Below are positions 47,780 to 59,320 of a stretch of DNA of 64,000 bases, in pieces. The notes under the pieces were generated by a model that had not been told where the DNA came from, did not search any database, and saw only the letters and a list, made by a program, of their open reading frames with translations. Origin of the DNA: Megaustenia siamemsis (Eukaryota; Mollusca; Gastropoda; Stylommatophora; Ariophantidae); assembly GCA_032433765.1 (NCBI GenBank), contig JAVIAB010000073.1, positions 64,560,199-64,624,198 on the forward strand, read 5' to 3'. Every line of letters begins with the position of its first letter. Position 1 is the first letter of the stretch. A program made the translations under genes and the position numbers.

Positions 47780-48140
47780 AGTATTAAGATAGAAGAAAAA
47801 GACACTCCACTAGAAGAGACCAAGCCACCATCTTCAGAGTGAGAATGTACCATTGAACAACTACATCAACAGAACTCAATAAATCAATCAATAGAATACA
47901 ACGAACCCAAACTCCAGCATGTCCACTCTGTGAACACCTAGATGAAATAGAATATCATCTTTTGACTGTCCAAAGCTCACTGACATCAGAACAACTCTAC
48001 TTCCTCAAAGACCTGATAAATGGAACACCTTGTATGGAACTACAAGGGAACTCAAAAATACCTGCAGATATCATTACATGGCATTGGGCTGAAGGGCATT
48101 AGCTCACTGGTTTCTGGATACATAACAACAACAACATAGC
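47780..48140 (+). mobile_element. NL-H: 3' end of another RNase H-type LINE
   Basis: Readings IFRVRMYH (47838) and TPACPLCEHLDEIEYHLL (47927) are the arginine-rich segment and CxxC...H zinc-like motif that follow RNase H in I/Jockey-type LINEs. The tail is (AAC)n at 48123-48137. No RT part is present. Confidence 0.65.
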
Positions 48141-48764
48141 TAAAAAATATAATTATTAGGGCTGGGATTTTTATGACCTAAAAATGTCAAATTTGACCTA
48201 AAAATCAACGTAATATGCTTTCTTTTTTGACCTACAAAAATGCAAAATATGAACTAAAAATTAAAAATAGACCAAAATGTGACATAAATTAATTACTCAT
48301 TTGCTATTAAAATTGACGTTAAATTATAGTGTTGACTGTTATGGATAGAGTTAACCAGTTTTTCTGGGTTTTTTTTTCAATTGGTCTCATCTTTTTTCAG
48401 ATGATCTGTCATATTATCCGCAAAGTCGTCTATATCCTTTGTGTCAGGCTCTGCTTTCATGTCTTTGTCTTTGATGATGAGCAATTTCTGAGGTGGAGCA
48501 TGTCTCTGACTAACTTTTTTTTTTCAATTTTTAGACACATTTATTCTCCTACAGTGTCTGCAATTACTTTGATACCAAAGGAGTGTCTGACTGTGTTGTC
48601 TCCACTTCAAACAGTGACCCCACTTGCAATAGTATTCCTGTTTGAAGGCACACTTCAGAACATACTTTCTTGACAGTACTGTTACTCTGTGTTGCTGCTT
48701 GGTGCAGTGTTTTTAGCCAAAGGTATCTTTCATATTTGATCTTCAAATATTTATCCTGACATAC
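48141..48764. other. no recognised gene; short TGACCTAAAAAT direct repeats
   Basis: Near 48170-48290 the words GACCTAAAAAT, GACCTACAAAAAT and GAACTAAAAAT recur several times. The rest is T-rich without a domain signal. Confidence 0.5.
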
Positions 48765-49375
48765 AGTAAATTAAACATTAAGATCAAAGATAAAGAAATA
48801 AAACAAGTAGAGGAATTCAAGTATTTGGGCACAATGTTCACAGAAGATGGAAAACTAGACAGAGAGATTGACATGAGAATATAAAAAGCAAATGCTGTCA
48901 CATACCAGCTTTCACCATTGCTAAGACATCCAAACATTTCTATGCCAGCTAAACAACAAATGATAAATAGCATTTTCATACCAACTTTGTGCTATGAAAG
49001 TCAAACATGGACCCTTTCTAAATCACATTTAAGAAAGATCAATACATGTGAGATGAGATGCTTGAGAAAAGTAACAAACAACACAAGAAGAGATAGAATA
49101 CCAAATAAAACCATAAGAAAAATGGTAGGAACAAAACCCTGCCAAGAATATATAGAACAACAACAACTTAAATGGTTTGGCCACCTGGTCAGAATGAATC
49201 CTCACCAATCACCATCAAGGGTGTTCTTCTCAAGAATGCATGGAAAAATACCAGGAGGAAGACCCAGAAGAAGATGGATAAATGCAGTGACAGAGACATG
49301 TATCAACAAAGAAAAATCACTAATTCAGTTTGAGCAGCTCATGAATGACAAATGATATAAACCACGACACCTTTA
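48765..49375 (+). mobile_element. NL-F LINE, RT C-terminal part
   Basis: VEEFKYLGTMFTEDGKLDRE (48810) is followed by one stop (48880). Then 48918-49355 is an open frame with SIFIPTLCYESQTWTLSKSH, EQQQLKWFGHLVRMNPHQSP and IPGGRPRRRWINAVTET. It is the thumb and C-terminus of an RTE-like RT. Confidence 0.82.
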
Positions 49376-49614
49376 AGGTATCAGTGAAAAGAGAAAAGAA
49401 GAAGATACTGTAAATCAACTAAAAAGTGCTCTTTAATTTTCCATCTAAATATTTATTTTGAATTGTGTTGTCTGAGTTAAGTTATAGACATGTATTTATT
49501 CAGGAAGTTTACATGTTTATTGGCAGTAAAATTACTAAGCCAATTTATTTTGAAAATGAAAAATTGTTGTCATCCAAGCTGGTAGGGCACTCACCCATTT
49601 GTATTGTAAAGCAC

Positions 49615-50030
49615 CCAATCCAGCAAACAGAACAGAAAATTGAAGCCTTTGAAATGTGGATTTATAGAAGAATAGGTAGAATTGGAAGGAAAGAAAAGAA
49701 AGCAAATGATGAAGTTTTAAAACAACTAAAAATTAAAGATATTAATAATTAACCGATATTAATTCAGATCACAATCCCAAATGATTAAAATGAAAATCAA
49801 ACTAAAGAGAAACAAGCAAAAGTCTAATTCATCAACAAATCCAAATATAACAGTTTTAAATCAAAAAGAGAATATGTAAAAAGACACAACAGCCTACTAA
49901 AAGTAATCCTGGAGGGGAAAATACAAGGTAAAAGAGGCAGATGCAGACCAAGACTAACATGGACGAGTAACATCAAAAGATGGACAAATCAGCCTATGAC
50001 AACCTGCACCATCAAAGCATGCTAGAACTC
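49615..50030 (+). mobile_element. NL-E mosaic: three out-of-order pieces
   Basis: 49615-49740 is the NL-E post-RT segment (QKIEAFEMWIYRRIGRIG). 49741-49876 matches the end of the endonuclease (ADINSDHN...IKMKIKLKRN), which normally lies about 2 kb upstream. 49877-50030 returns to the C-terminus (RHNSLLKVILEGKIQGKRG). Junctions are abrupt. Confidence 0.75.
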
Positions 50031-51487
50031 ACAAATACTGAATCCAACATCATGAAAGAGGAAATCAAAGAAGTAATCAAATATGCACCAAGAAATAAAG
50101 CACCGGAGATAGATAACATACCAAAGAAATAATAGCAGCATCAAGAGGAACAGGAGTGCAATGGCTGCACAGAATATTTAATGCAGCATGGCACCAACAA
50201 CAAGCCCCAGAAGACTGGCAACAGGCAATCATCATACCAATATGGAAAAAGAAAGGTAGCAAAAGAGACTGCAATCAATAAGAGGTATATCTCTTCTCAG
50301 CCATGTAGGAAAGCTATTTGCAAAATCTTGGGAAAAAAGGCTGAGACCGATAATAGAACTACAGTTAAGCGATTCTCAAATGGGGTTCCGAAAAACAGAG
50401 GATGCACTGATGCACTATTCACATTAAAACAGCTTGCAGAAAAAACGACAGAACGCAATCATAGCCTTCATTGACCAGGAAAAAGCAATCGACAGAGTAA
50501 ACAGAGAACAACTGTGGGAGATACTAACAACATACGGAGTAAGCCAACATCTAACAAACATTTTTAAAAGTCTCTACATCAACAGCAGTTGCAGGGTCAG
50601 AACAGCAGCAGGCTACACAGACCACTTTGAAGTTAGATCAGGTGTAAGACAGGAGTGTTTACTATCCCCCCTACTGTTTATTCCATACATGGACTATATA
50701 TGCAAGCTAGCAAACCCATCAGAGACAGAGGAGATCAATAAGCTTTAATATGCAGACGATCAGGCACTAATACATGAAACAATAGAAGACCTACAAGAAC
50801 ACATAAACAAACTCAACATCTCAGGCACAAAATACAACATGAAAATCAACAAAACAGAAGTCATGAATGTCGCCAAAAATAAACAGAACATCAACATAAC
50901 TACAAATACCTAGGAAGTCTAATGACAAACGATAATTTTCAAACAGCAGAGATAGAATCAAGATGCAACAAGGCTTGCCAAATCATTGGACAGTTATCGC
51001 CACTATTGTCCAACAAGGAAATAACTCTGGAGGCAAAACGAGCACTATACAATACAATCTTCATCCCAACGTTATGCTACCAATGCCAGACCTGGACCCT
51101 AAATGAAAGAACACTAAGAAAAATAACCTCTACAGAGATGAAATGTGTTAGACGAATGACAGGAAACAGTCTGAGAGATAAGAAATGAAGAATTGAGAAA
51201 AAAGCTAGGAATAGCCTCCGCCATAGAATATATAAGGAAACAACAGATAAAATGGTTTGGCCATGTGACAAGGCAGAAAGAACAAAACACAACACAACGA
51301 GCCTTCAACAAACGTTGTGAGAACACCAGACCCAAGGGTCGACCACGAAAAAAATGGGTTGATGGAATATTAGAAGCACTAGGAAACATAACAGCAGCAG
51401 AGGCGAACATAAGAGCAAAAGGCCGCAAATTATATCTCCCCTCGACGCTGAAAGGCAGATGAGGAAGGAAAGAAGAAGAAGAAGAAT
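50031..51487 (+). mobile_element. NL-F subfamily 2 LINE, RT to 3' end
   Basis: Traces of the fingers (EEIKEVIKYAPRNKAP, WQQAIIIPIWKKKGSK) lead to 50434-50748 with IIAFIDQEKAIDRVNREQLW (motif A, second F changed to I) and EVRSGVRQECLLSPLLF (G of RQG changed to E). YADDQALIHE (50752) follows a stop. 50922-51188 and 51193-51462 carry the thumb and C-terminus (IKWFGHVTRQKEQN, KGRPRKKWVDGI). It ends in a GAAGAAGAAGAA tail at about 51487. Confidence 0.83.
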
Positions 51488-53557
51488 CAAAAAGATATTA
51501 AAGATACCTATATAATACAAGTAAAGAACACATACCAGAAGCTGCTAGAAGAAGGAATTGAGCAATACAGAAGAAAAAATCCTGCTGAAAAAGTAACAAC
51601 CAAATGGCAATGCATAAAGAAAAGCATACAAGAAACCTGCGACACCTTACCCAAAAGAGAAAAGAAAAAAAACAAAAATGGATAACTAACACCATCTTAG
51701 AAAAAATGGAAGCAAGGAGACAAGCGAAGAACACTGCCCAATACAATAAAATAGACAATGAAATACACAAAATGTGCAAAAACGCAAAAGAAGACTGGCT
51801 GAGCCAAAAATGTATAGAAATAGAAACTATGGAAAGCAAACAAGACTTAAGAGGAATGCACACAGAAATAAAGAGAATGACTAATAAAAATAAAAAACCC
51901 ACAGAAGGTGGATGCATTGCAGACAAAAAAGGAAAAATGCTAACAGACTATAAAGATATAATAGATAGATGGCAGGAATATATAACAGAACTATTTCATG
52001 ATCAAAGGGACAAGAAACCAGTTATAAAATATACATCAGGCTATAAAATCTTAAAATCTGAGGTGGAAAAAGCTATAAAAACAATAAAAAAGGGAAAAGC
52101 TGCAGGACCTGACAGCACACAGATAGCGATGATACAGGCACTAGAAGATTTTGGCATTGAAGTGATTACAGACATATGCAACGACATAAACCACACAGGA
52201 TACATACCAAATGAACTAAAAACATGAACTTTCATTGCATTGCCTAAAAAGAATGGTGCAGTTGAATGCAGTGACTTTAGAACAATAAGCCTAATGAGCC
52301 ATGTTACAAAAATCTTGCTAAAAGTTATACAAGGAAGGATTCAGAATAAAATCAATACTGAATTAGATGAATAGCAATTTGGATTTAGGAAAAATAGCGG
52401 GACAAAAGAAGCCATATTCTACATGAGAACATTAATAGAAAAGTACACAGAAGTAAACAAACCAATATATGCCTGCTTCATAGACTACACCAAAGCTTTT
52501 GATAGAGTACACCACAAACAACTTATAGAATACCTAAAAGAGATACATCTAGATGACATGGACATACTACTAATGTGTAATCTATACTGGGAGCAAACAG
52601 CAATAATAAAATATAGCAAAGAGAACTCTACACTCATTCATATAAAAAGAGGAGTAAGACAGGGATGCATCCTATCACCAAGCTTGTTCAATCTATACAC
52701 TGAACAAATCTTTAAAAACATCATAGAGATGCCAGGCCTACAAATTAATGGAAAGATAATCAATAACCTAAGATATGTTGATGATACTGTACTACTAGCA
52801 GACAATCCTAAAGATCTACAACAATTACTTAATGAAATAAACATGACAAGCAAAAAATATGGACTAGATATGAATATCAAAAAGACTAAAATTATGATCA
52901 TGAACAAAGAAATTACTCAAAACCCACAAATGATATCAAAATTGAAGGAATAGACCTGGAGACAGTTCAGAACTACAACTACCTTGTATATACTATAACC
53001 AGTGATGGAAAATGTACAACTGAAATAAACAAAAGAATAGGAATGGCAAAAAGTAATTTTAATGTCATGAAGAACATATTAACATCAAAACAAATAACAC
53101 CAGGGCTAAAACTATGAATAGCAAAATGTTACATCTTCTCAATATTCCTGTATGGTGCAGACAAATGGACATTAGACAAGAAAACAGAACAGAGAATTGA
53201 AGACTTTGAAAAGTGGATATATAGAAGAATAGGTAGAATTGGATGGAAGGAAGAGAAAACAAATGATGAAGTCTTAAAACAACTAAAAATGAAAAGAGAA
53301 CTACTAAGCACAATTCAAACAAGACAAATGCGATTTTTGGGCCATGTTAAAAGACACAACAGCCTACTAAAAGTAATCCTGGAGGGGAAAATACAAGGTA
53401 AAAGAGGCAGAGGCAGACCAAGACTAACATGGACGAGTAACATCAAAAGATGGACAAGTCAGCCTATGACAATCTGCACCATCAAAGCAAGAGACAGAGT
53501 GGAATAGCGCTCTAATGTAGCCAACCTCCGATGTGGAGATGACACTCAATGATGATG
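51488..53557 (+). mobile_element. NL-E subfamily 2 LINE, linker to 3' end
   Basis: 51604-52227 is an open linker and finger region (KWITNTILEKMEARRQAKNT, KGKAAGPDSTQIAMIQAL). After TGA at 52225-52227 the frame shows KNGAVECSDFRTISLMSHVT, then a TAG at 52372. 52423-52953 holds CFIDYTKAFDRVHHKQL, RGVRQGCILSPSLFNLYTE and NLRYVDDTVLLA, a YVDD variant of motif C. A frameshift near 52950 and a stop near 53115 precede the intact C-terminus 53289-53507 (RFLGHVKRHNSLLKVILEGK). The GATGAT tail ends at about 53557. It overlaps in content with the antisense copy at 36060. Confidence 0.87.
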
Positions 53558-54275
53558 ATTATGTTATTTGGAATTGCCGTAGCTTTAATTATGCAGAAGT
53601 GCTGTACAGGTGACAATGGCATTGGATGGACATTTTTATCTAAATTGGAGGACTTTGATTTTGCAGATGACATTGTCCTTATCAATAGCAATGTGAATAT
53701 AATGCAAAAACATAAATGGCAAGTCATCAATGCTTAGGAAAATTGAACTTGAAATCAACAAAGAAAGGACAAATCAAATTCATCCAGAAGAAAGAATATA
53801 CATTAAGAATAGAAAAAAATAAACTGGATGCTTTTGAAAACAGATGCCTGTGGAAAATACTTTGTATTCCATGAAATGAGTAGGACTAGTGCAGAAATAA
53901 GAGAAATGACAAAGCATCCAAAAATATCAACTATAATCAAGAGAAGAAAGAAAGTCATCATATGTTGGCCATGTGATAAGAAGGGACAACAAAAGAATTT
54001 CAAAGCAGGCCATCAAATGGGAATCAGAGGGTAAAAGAAAAAAGAGACTGATCTAGAGAAACACTAATAAGAACATTAAAGTGAGAGGCAACAACAGCAT
54101 GCAATAGCTCCCTTGTTGAAATTAAGCAACTCGCCCAGAATAGAACTGTGTTGTGAGACACAATGAAGATCCTGTGCAAAGTCTGAGAGTTGAAAGATCG
54201 TAGGACACAAGATTCTAGAATTTCTGTCCTATGTACCGTCTTTGGTTTGAAAGGACATTAGATAGATAAGATGGG
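53558..54275 (+). mobile_element. NL-D-related LINE relic
   Basis: 53549-53737 carries IMQKCCTGDNGIGW and KLEDFDFADDIVLINS (motif C). The later reading KLDAFENRCLWKILCIP matches the NL-D C-terminal half, with many stops. A GATAGATA tail lies near 54263. Confidence 0.75.
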
Positions 54276-54385
54276 ATAGATTAGATTGAAAATAAACCTT
54301 GTTTTTTTTTTAATTTTCAAAAACATTTTTTTATCATGTTAACATTTTGATAAAATAAATATGATTGTCCGTCTTGTAATTTCAG

Positions 54386-54473
54386 ATTCTAGACTTGGAG
54401 AGTTTATCGTTAGACCTACAATGGCTAAGAATGACCCTAACAACACAATGAGCAGTAGCTTTCCTACTTTCAG
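54386..54473 (+). CDS. dlg5: DLG5-like, coding exon 3
   Basis: An 88-nt exon between TAATTTCAG|AT and TTTCAG|GTAGTA, entering in phase 1 and leaving in phase 2. It encodes DSRLGEFIVRPTMAKNDPNN then TMSSSFPTF, with no stop in the needed frame. The composition (Ser, Asn, Pro) suggests a disordered linker. The intron before it is 18880 bp, the longest seen here. Confidence 0.65.
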
Positions 54474-55016
54474 GTAGTATATCCCAACTATGGACTACCT
54501 GCTAATGTTGAATAAAGATTCCTTAAGCCACATAGGTCATGCCTACATTCTTCACCATGTTTGATCTTAAATTATTTAGCTTTTCTCAAATACATTTCTA
54601 GCTATCTGTCAAACAATTAAACATCTTTTCTTTGTTGGCCCTCATTTCTCCTGCCTTCTATTTTTTCTGTTGTTATTAAACATTCCAAATCACTTCTGCT
54701 CCACAAATGTACCACAAATATGGACTGTCTTTTCCTAATATTATTTGTAATCTTCCTTTCTTCATCTGCCTCTTTTAGGATCACCTGATTGAATTTTAAA
54801 AATTCTCCATGGTATCTTTATCATACATTAAAATCACACCTCATCTGATTTTCTCTGGTGTTGTACCTCTTTGTTTATTGTCCATATTTTGCAACCATGA
54901 AGCAGCATTGGTTCGATGTAGCGCTGTAAAATTCACTTCATAACATTCAGTGATAATAGCTTGTTGTTTAACACATTTATAATTTTATTAAAAAATATTC
55001 TTGGCCCATGTACGTA
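54474..55016. other. intron 3 sequence left of mariner
   Basis: T-rich with no recognised coding motif. Confidence 0.5.
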
Positions 55017-56346
55017 GGGAGGTCAAAAAGTAATGCACACCAATTTTTTTCTCGGAAACTATTTGGGCAAAATGTGTGAAATTTTCACAGATTGTAGCTG
55101 AACATCCCCTTTACACTACCTATTTTTCAACATAATCTCCGTCCAAGCGTATTGCCTTACGCCAACGCGAAACTAGGTCATGAATGCCTCGTTTGTACCA
55201 AGTTTTGTCCTGCTCGCGTAGCCATTTTTTAACTGCACGGATCACATCCTCATCATTGTCAAAGTGTGTCCCACGCAGGAATTTTTTGAGTGGTCCAAAC
55301 AGATGGAAATCTGAGGGAGCCAGATCAGGGCTGTAAGGAGGATGGGGCAGTACAGTCCAACCAAATTTGTTGATTGCTTCCCGTGTTACCAGACTTGTGT
55401 GAGGGCATGCATTGTCATGTTGAAGCAACAAATCTGCAGATGGCTTATTAGGCCGAACTCTGTGGAACCGATTTTTGAGTTTTGTCAGTGTATTGATGTA
55501 AGCTGTCGAGTTGATTGTCTCACCTCTTGTCATTACATCAACAAGAATCACACCATCAATGTCCCAGAAGACAGTGATCATCACCTTTCCGGCTGATGGA
55601 GATGTTTTGAATTTTTTTCTTTTTGGTGACTGCGGATGATGCCATTCCATTGACTGCATTTTTGTTTCAGGCTCATAATGATGTGCCCACGTTTCGTCAC
55701 CGGTAACAATTTTTGACAAAAACATTTCTCCTTCAACACCGAAACGCTCCAACAATTCAGAACAGAATGTTTTCCTTTGAACTCTGTGATCATTTGTTAG
55801 GCACCGAGGAACCCATCGAGCGCAAATCTTTGAATATCCGAGAGTTTTAAAAATTGCGATTGCACTTCCCTTGCTGACTGTAAGCTGCAATGCCAATTGC
55901 TGACTAGTGATACGCCTATCCTTACGAATAATGGCATCAGCCCGGTTTAACATGTCTGTGCTGGTAGCCGAGGCAACACGTCCAGAACGCGGTAAATCAT
56001 GCAGCTCCACTCGTACACTTTCTGCAGCTTTAATTCTCTGAACCCAGCGACTAACTGTGCTCCTATCGACTGCAGAACATTTGTACACTGCACACAGTCG
56101 TTTATGAATGTTTGCCACAGTTTCTTTTTCCGCAACCAGAAATTCTATGACAATTCACTGTTTGTAACGGACATTGTTGACAAGCTCCATTTTAACGGTT
56201 CATAGATTGCGTAATATTTATCAGAATGCTGTGCAATTTGGTGCACATAATTGGAACATGTCATATTCCAAGTGTGCAAAATTTCATATTCCTATCTTTA
56301 TTATTAGCCGAGAAAAAAATTGGTGTGCATTACTTTTTGACCTCCC
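55017..56346 (-). mobile_element. mariner DNA transposon, near-intact
   Basis: The 39-bp terminal inverted repeats (55017-55055 and 56308-56346, starting GGGAGGTCAAAAAGTAATGC) are identical. The left flank is TA, the expected target; the right flank is TT. The 1330-bp length and one transposase are standard for mariner. Confidence 0.93.
55120..56190 (-). pseudogene. mariner transposase (one premature stop)
   Basis: The ATG is at 56190 on the - strand (MELVNNVRYKQ). Codon 12 is TGA (56157-56155), probably from CGA. After that the frame is open for 344 codons to the stop at 55120. It contains an HTH DNA-binding part (CSAVDRSTVSRWVQRI; VASATSTDML; RRITSQQLALQLTVSKG) and the catalytic DD34D triad: VTGDETWAHHY, LLQHDNACPHT, and PPYSPDLAPSDFHLF with 34 residues between the second and third Asp. 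The WVPRCLTNDHR linker motif is present. Its 356-codon length is normal. Re-initiation at a later start or stop readthrough would be the only way to make protein. Confidence 0.92.
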
Positions 56347-56744
56347 TTCAGTAGTTCTACTTTTTACCCCATTAATACATCTTCCATCTGATGTTAACAC
56401 TGTTCCTAATTATTTAAAATAATCTGTTTGACCGAACCTTATACAATTTGCACTATTATACTTTGGTGAAATCTTGTCTTTTGAGACTACCATTACTTCA
56501 TCTATAGATTAAGTGTGACATTATATTATTCTCAGTTTAGTCCTAGTTCTATTTGCTTTGATGCTTTTTGCCATTCCTATTATTTTATTTGTATCTGTCT
56601 TATATTTTCACTTATCCATTATGAAATGTACAAGATTGCTGTATTCTTAAACTCACTATAGATTCTTTTAATTTACACTTGATATTAAATTGTAGATTGT
56701 GTGTGTCATCTCTATTTATTATTTTAGCTTGGACTCCCGGCTCC
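56347..56744. other. intron 3 spacer
   Basis: T-rich, no recognised element. Confidence 0.5.
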
Positions 56745-57465
56745 AAGCTGGTGGAATGGAGTTTATGTTCTCTAGACAGCTGCAGGATTTGCATTTGGGG
56801 ACTGATTAATTTCAGCTTTCCAATGCAGATTTTTGTGTTAAAGTCAACCTGAAGTTCCACTTAATGGATTTGCCCCAGTCCTGCTGAGTCTTGCACTTGG
56901 CAATATTCCTCTTTGGCAGGTCAAGTGTTGTGAATGTGATCTTCCCCTGTCTTGGAGTTATTATGTGGTTTACTCCAGCAGATTGAACGCTGTTTGATGG
57001 CAGTCGTTGGAATTGTTTGACGCCAATTATTTACAAGTTACATCTCATTAATATGGACTGCTCTGCCAAGTCAACCAAAGGTTTCACTTGAGGGATTTTG
57101 CACCATCGTTACGGTGTTTCATGCGTTTTTGGCTGCATTCACTGATGTAATCGGGTGTTTGTGGGCGCATCCATTGTGTGTTTGCTGCGTCATAATGGCT
57201 GATCGTATATAACTAAACCGTCTGTGAGCTTATAATGAAGGGTGAAATGACAGAGTTTTGTTCATGACTTTGCAGCCCTGGTGTGACTCCCGGAGTTTCA
57301 TGTTAGTCAGGAGGGATGTTGTCTAGATTCAAGAGGGCTACTATGAGGTCGAGGGTAGACTTGTGAACTGGTTTATCATTTCACAGATTCACATTGCAGG
57401 GGAGATCTGAGCACTTACGGACTATTGTTCGATTTGCAATGAGGATAATCTGACAATTAACTGTG
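56745..57465. repeat. repeat Y copy 1 with an NL-A-like 3' trace
   Basis: 56785-57170 aligns loosely with 63669-64000 (shared words such as GATTTGCATT, TGATTAATTTCAGCT and AAAGTCAAC). 57395-57460 resembles the last 65 bp of NL-A (GGGGAGATCTGAGCACTTA then GTTCGATTTGCAATGA). Element type unknown. Confidence 0.5.
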
Positions 57466-57985
57466 TTTCATATGTTCCGATTTGGAGACAGAAACGATGT
57501 CCTAACATGAACAAAATGTTGATCGTCATATTTTTTTAAAATGCATAGTGCCTTTTAAAAAATATGACGATCAACATTTTCAGGAGGACGTGAAATTCCG
57601 GTCAATATGGCGAATAGACGGTGGGAACCGTTAAAGGCTATGTCTGAAAAGTGTTCCTTATCGCAGTTTTCTTATATTCCAAGTCTGGCTTGCTTGCCGG
57701 AGCTACTAAGTGCTCTGTGCACACCGTGAGCTGTGTGTTTCGATGTTATGATTGCTTATGATGATATCGTATGACAAGGAACAGATGGCTGTGTTCACTT
57801 TCAGTGTGATTTTGCCTTATGTCTTTTAGCTTGTGTTGAGACTGCTATGATGGGGACTGCAGCTACCTTTCTTTGTTTTGGAGATGAGATATTAATTCAG
57901 ATGATTCCACTGGCACGGGTGATTGAGCAATTATGGATGTTAATTCGTTTGCAGTGATACCGAGGCCTTCCATAACCATATTTTA
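57466..57985 (+). mobile_element. element X copy 2
   Basis: It is collinear over its whole length with 5838-6356, with scattered substitutions, including the conserved GCTCTGTGCACACCGTGAGC and the 3' GAGGCCTTCCATAACCA. A short extra inverted copy of AAAAAATATGACGATCA sits at 57512-57563. The 3' AACCAAAT repeat is shortened. Confidence 0.8.
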
Positions 57986-58104
57986 GCTTAGTTTCCTTAA
58001 TAATTATACCCAGTCTCTATTACTTGCTTTGTCTTGTAAATTTGTAAAACTAGTTGTTGTAGGTCTTCTTGATTCTGTCAGTAGTACAGTATCATAGGTA
58101 TATT

Positions 58105-59110
58105 TTTTCATTCATTGAGTGCTGTCTCCACATCAAAGGTTGGCTACCATGGAGCACCATTCTGCTCTGTCTCTTGCTTTGATGGTGCAGGCTGTCATAG
58201 GCTGACTTGTCCATCTTTTGATGTTACTCGTCCATGTTAGTCTTAGTCTGTCTCTGCCTCTTTTACCTTGTAACTTCCCTTCCAAGATTACTTTTAGCAG
58301 GCTGCTGTGTTTTTTAACATCCCCCAAAAATCTCATTTGTTTTGTTTGAATTGTGTTTCATCATCATCATCGAGTGCCATCTCCACAACAAAGGTTGGCT
58401 ACCATGGAGTGCCATTCTGCTCTGTCTCTTGCTTTGATGGTGCAAGTTGTCATAGGCTGGTTTGTCCTTATTTTGATGTTACTCGTCCATGTTAGTCTTG
58501 GTCTGCCTCTGCCTCTTTTACCTTGTATTTTCCCCTCCAGGATTACTTTTAGTAGGCTGTTGTGCCTTTTAACATGGCCCAAAAATCACATTTGTCTTGT
58601 TTGAATTGTGTTTATTAGTTCTCTTTTCATCTTTAGTTGTTTTAAGACTTCGTTTGTTTTCTTTTCCTTCCATCCAATTCTACCTATTCTTCTATATATC
58701 CACATTTCAAAGGCTTCAATTTTCTGTTCTGTTTTCTTGTCTAATGTCCATGTTTCTGCACCATAGAGGAATGTTGTGAAGACATAATATTTTGCTGTTC
58801 TTAGTTTTAGCCCTGGTGTTATTTGTTTTGATGTTAGTATGTTCTTCATGACATTAAAATTACTTTTTGCCATTCCTATTTTTTTGTTTATTTCAGTTGT
58901 ACAATTTCTATCACTGGTTATAGTATGTCCAAGGTAGTTGTAGTTCTGAACTGTCTCCAGGTTTATTCCTTCAATTTTGATATCCACTTGTGGGTTTTGA
59001 GTAATTTCTTTGTTTATAATCATAGTTTTAGTCTTTTTGTTTAGTAGTTCTCTTTTCATTTTTACTTGTTTTAAGACTTCATCATTTGTTTTCTTTTTCA
59101 GGCACATCTA
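58105..59110 (-). mobile_element. NL-E subfamily 2, C-terminal part, with a partial duplication
   Basis: 59107-58586 on the - strand encodes the RT end (VDIKIEGINLETVQNYNYLG, ITSDRNCTTEINKKIGMAKS, LYGAETWTLDKKTEQKIEAF). 58582-58367 carries MGHVKRHNSLLKVILEGKIQ to the tail. 58336-58105 repeats that C-terminus a second time (MRFLGDVKKHSSLLKVILEG), also with a tail, so the last 230 bp is present twice. Confidence 0.83.
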
Positions 59111-59320
59111 GGCTGTTAATTATATTTTCACATATATTTTAAATCTGTTATTTCTGTGATGTCTTTGAGGATCTTCTCCATGTTTGAGGAAACACAGCCC
59201 TGACTTGAACCGCTAAATTCCGCAGTGCCAGTCTTCTAAGACAAGGGAATAAAAACTCGTGTTCTTAGGTCCTGTTGTGTATATCTGTAGTATATATCAT
59301 TACGTAGGTCTGTGATTGTT

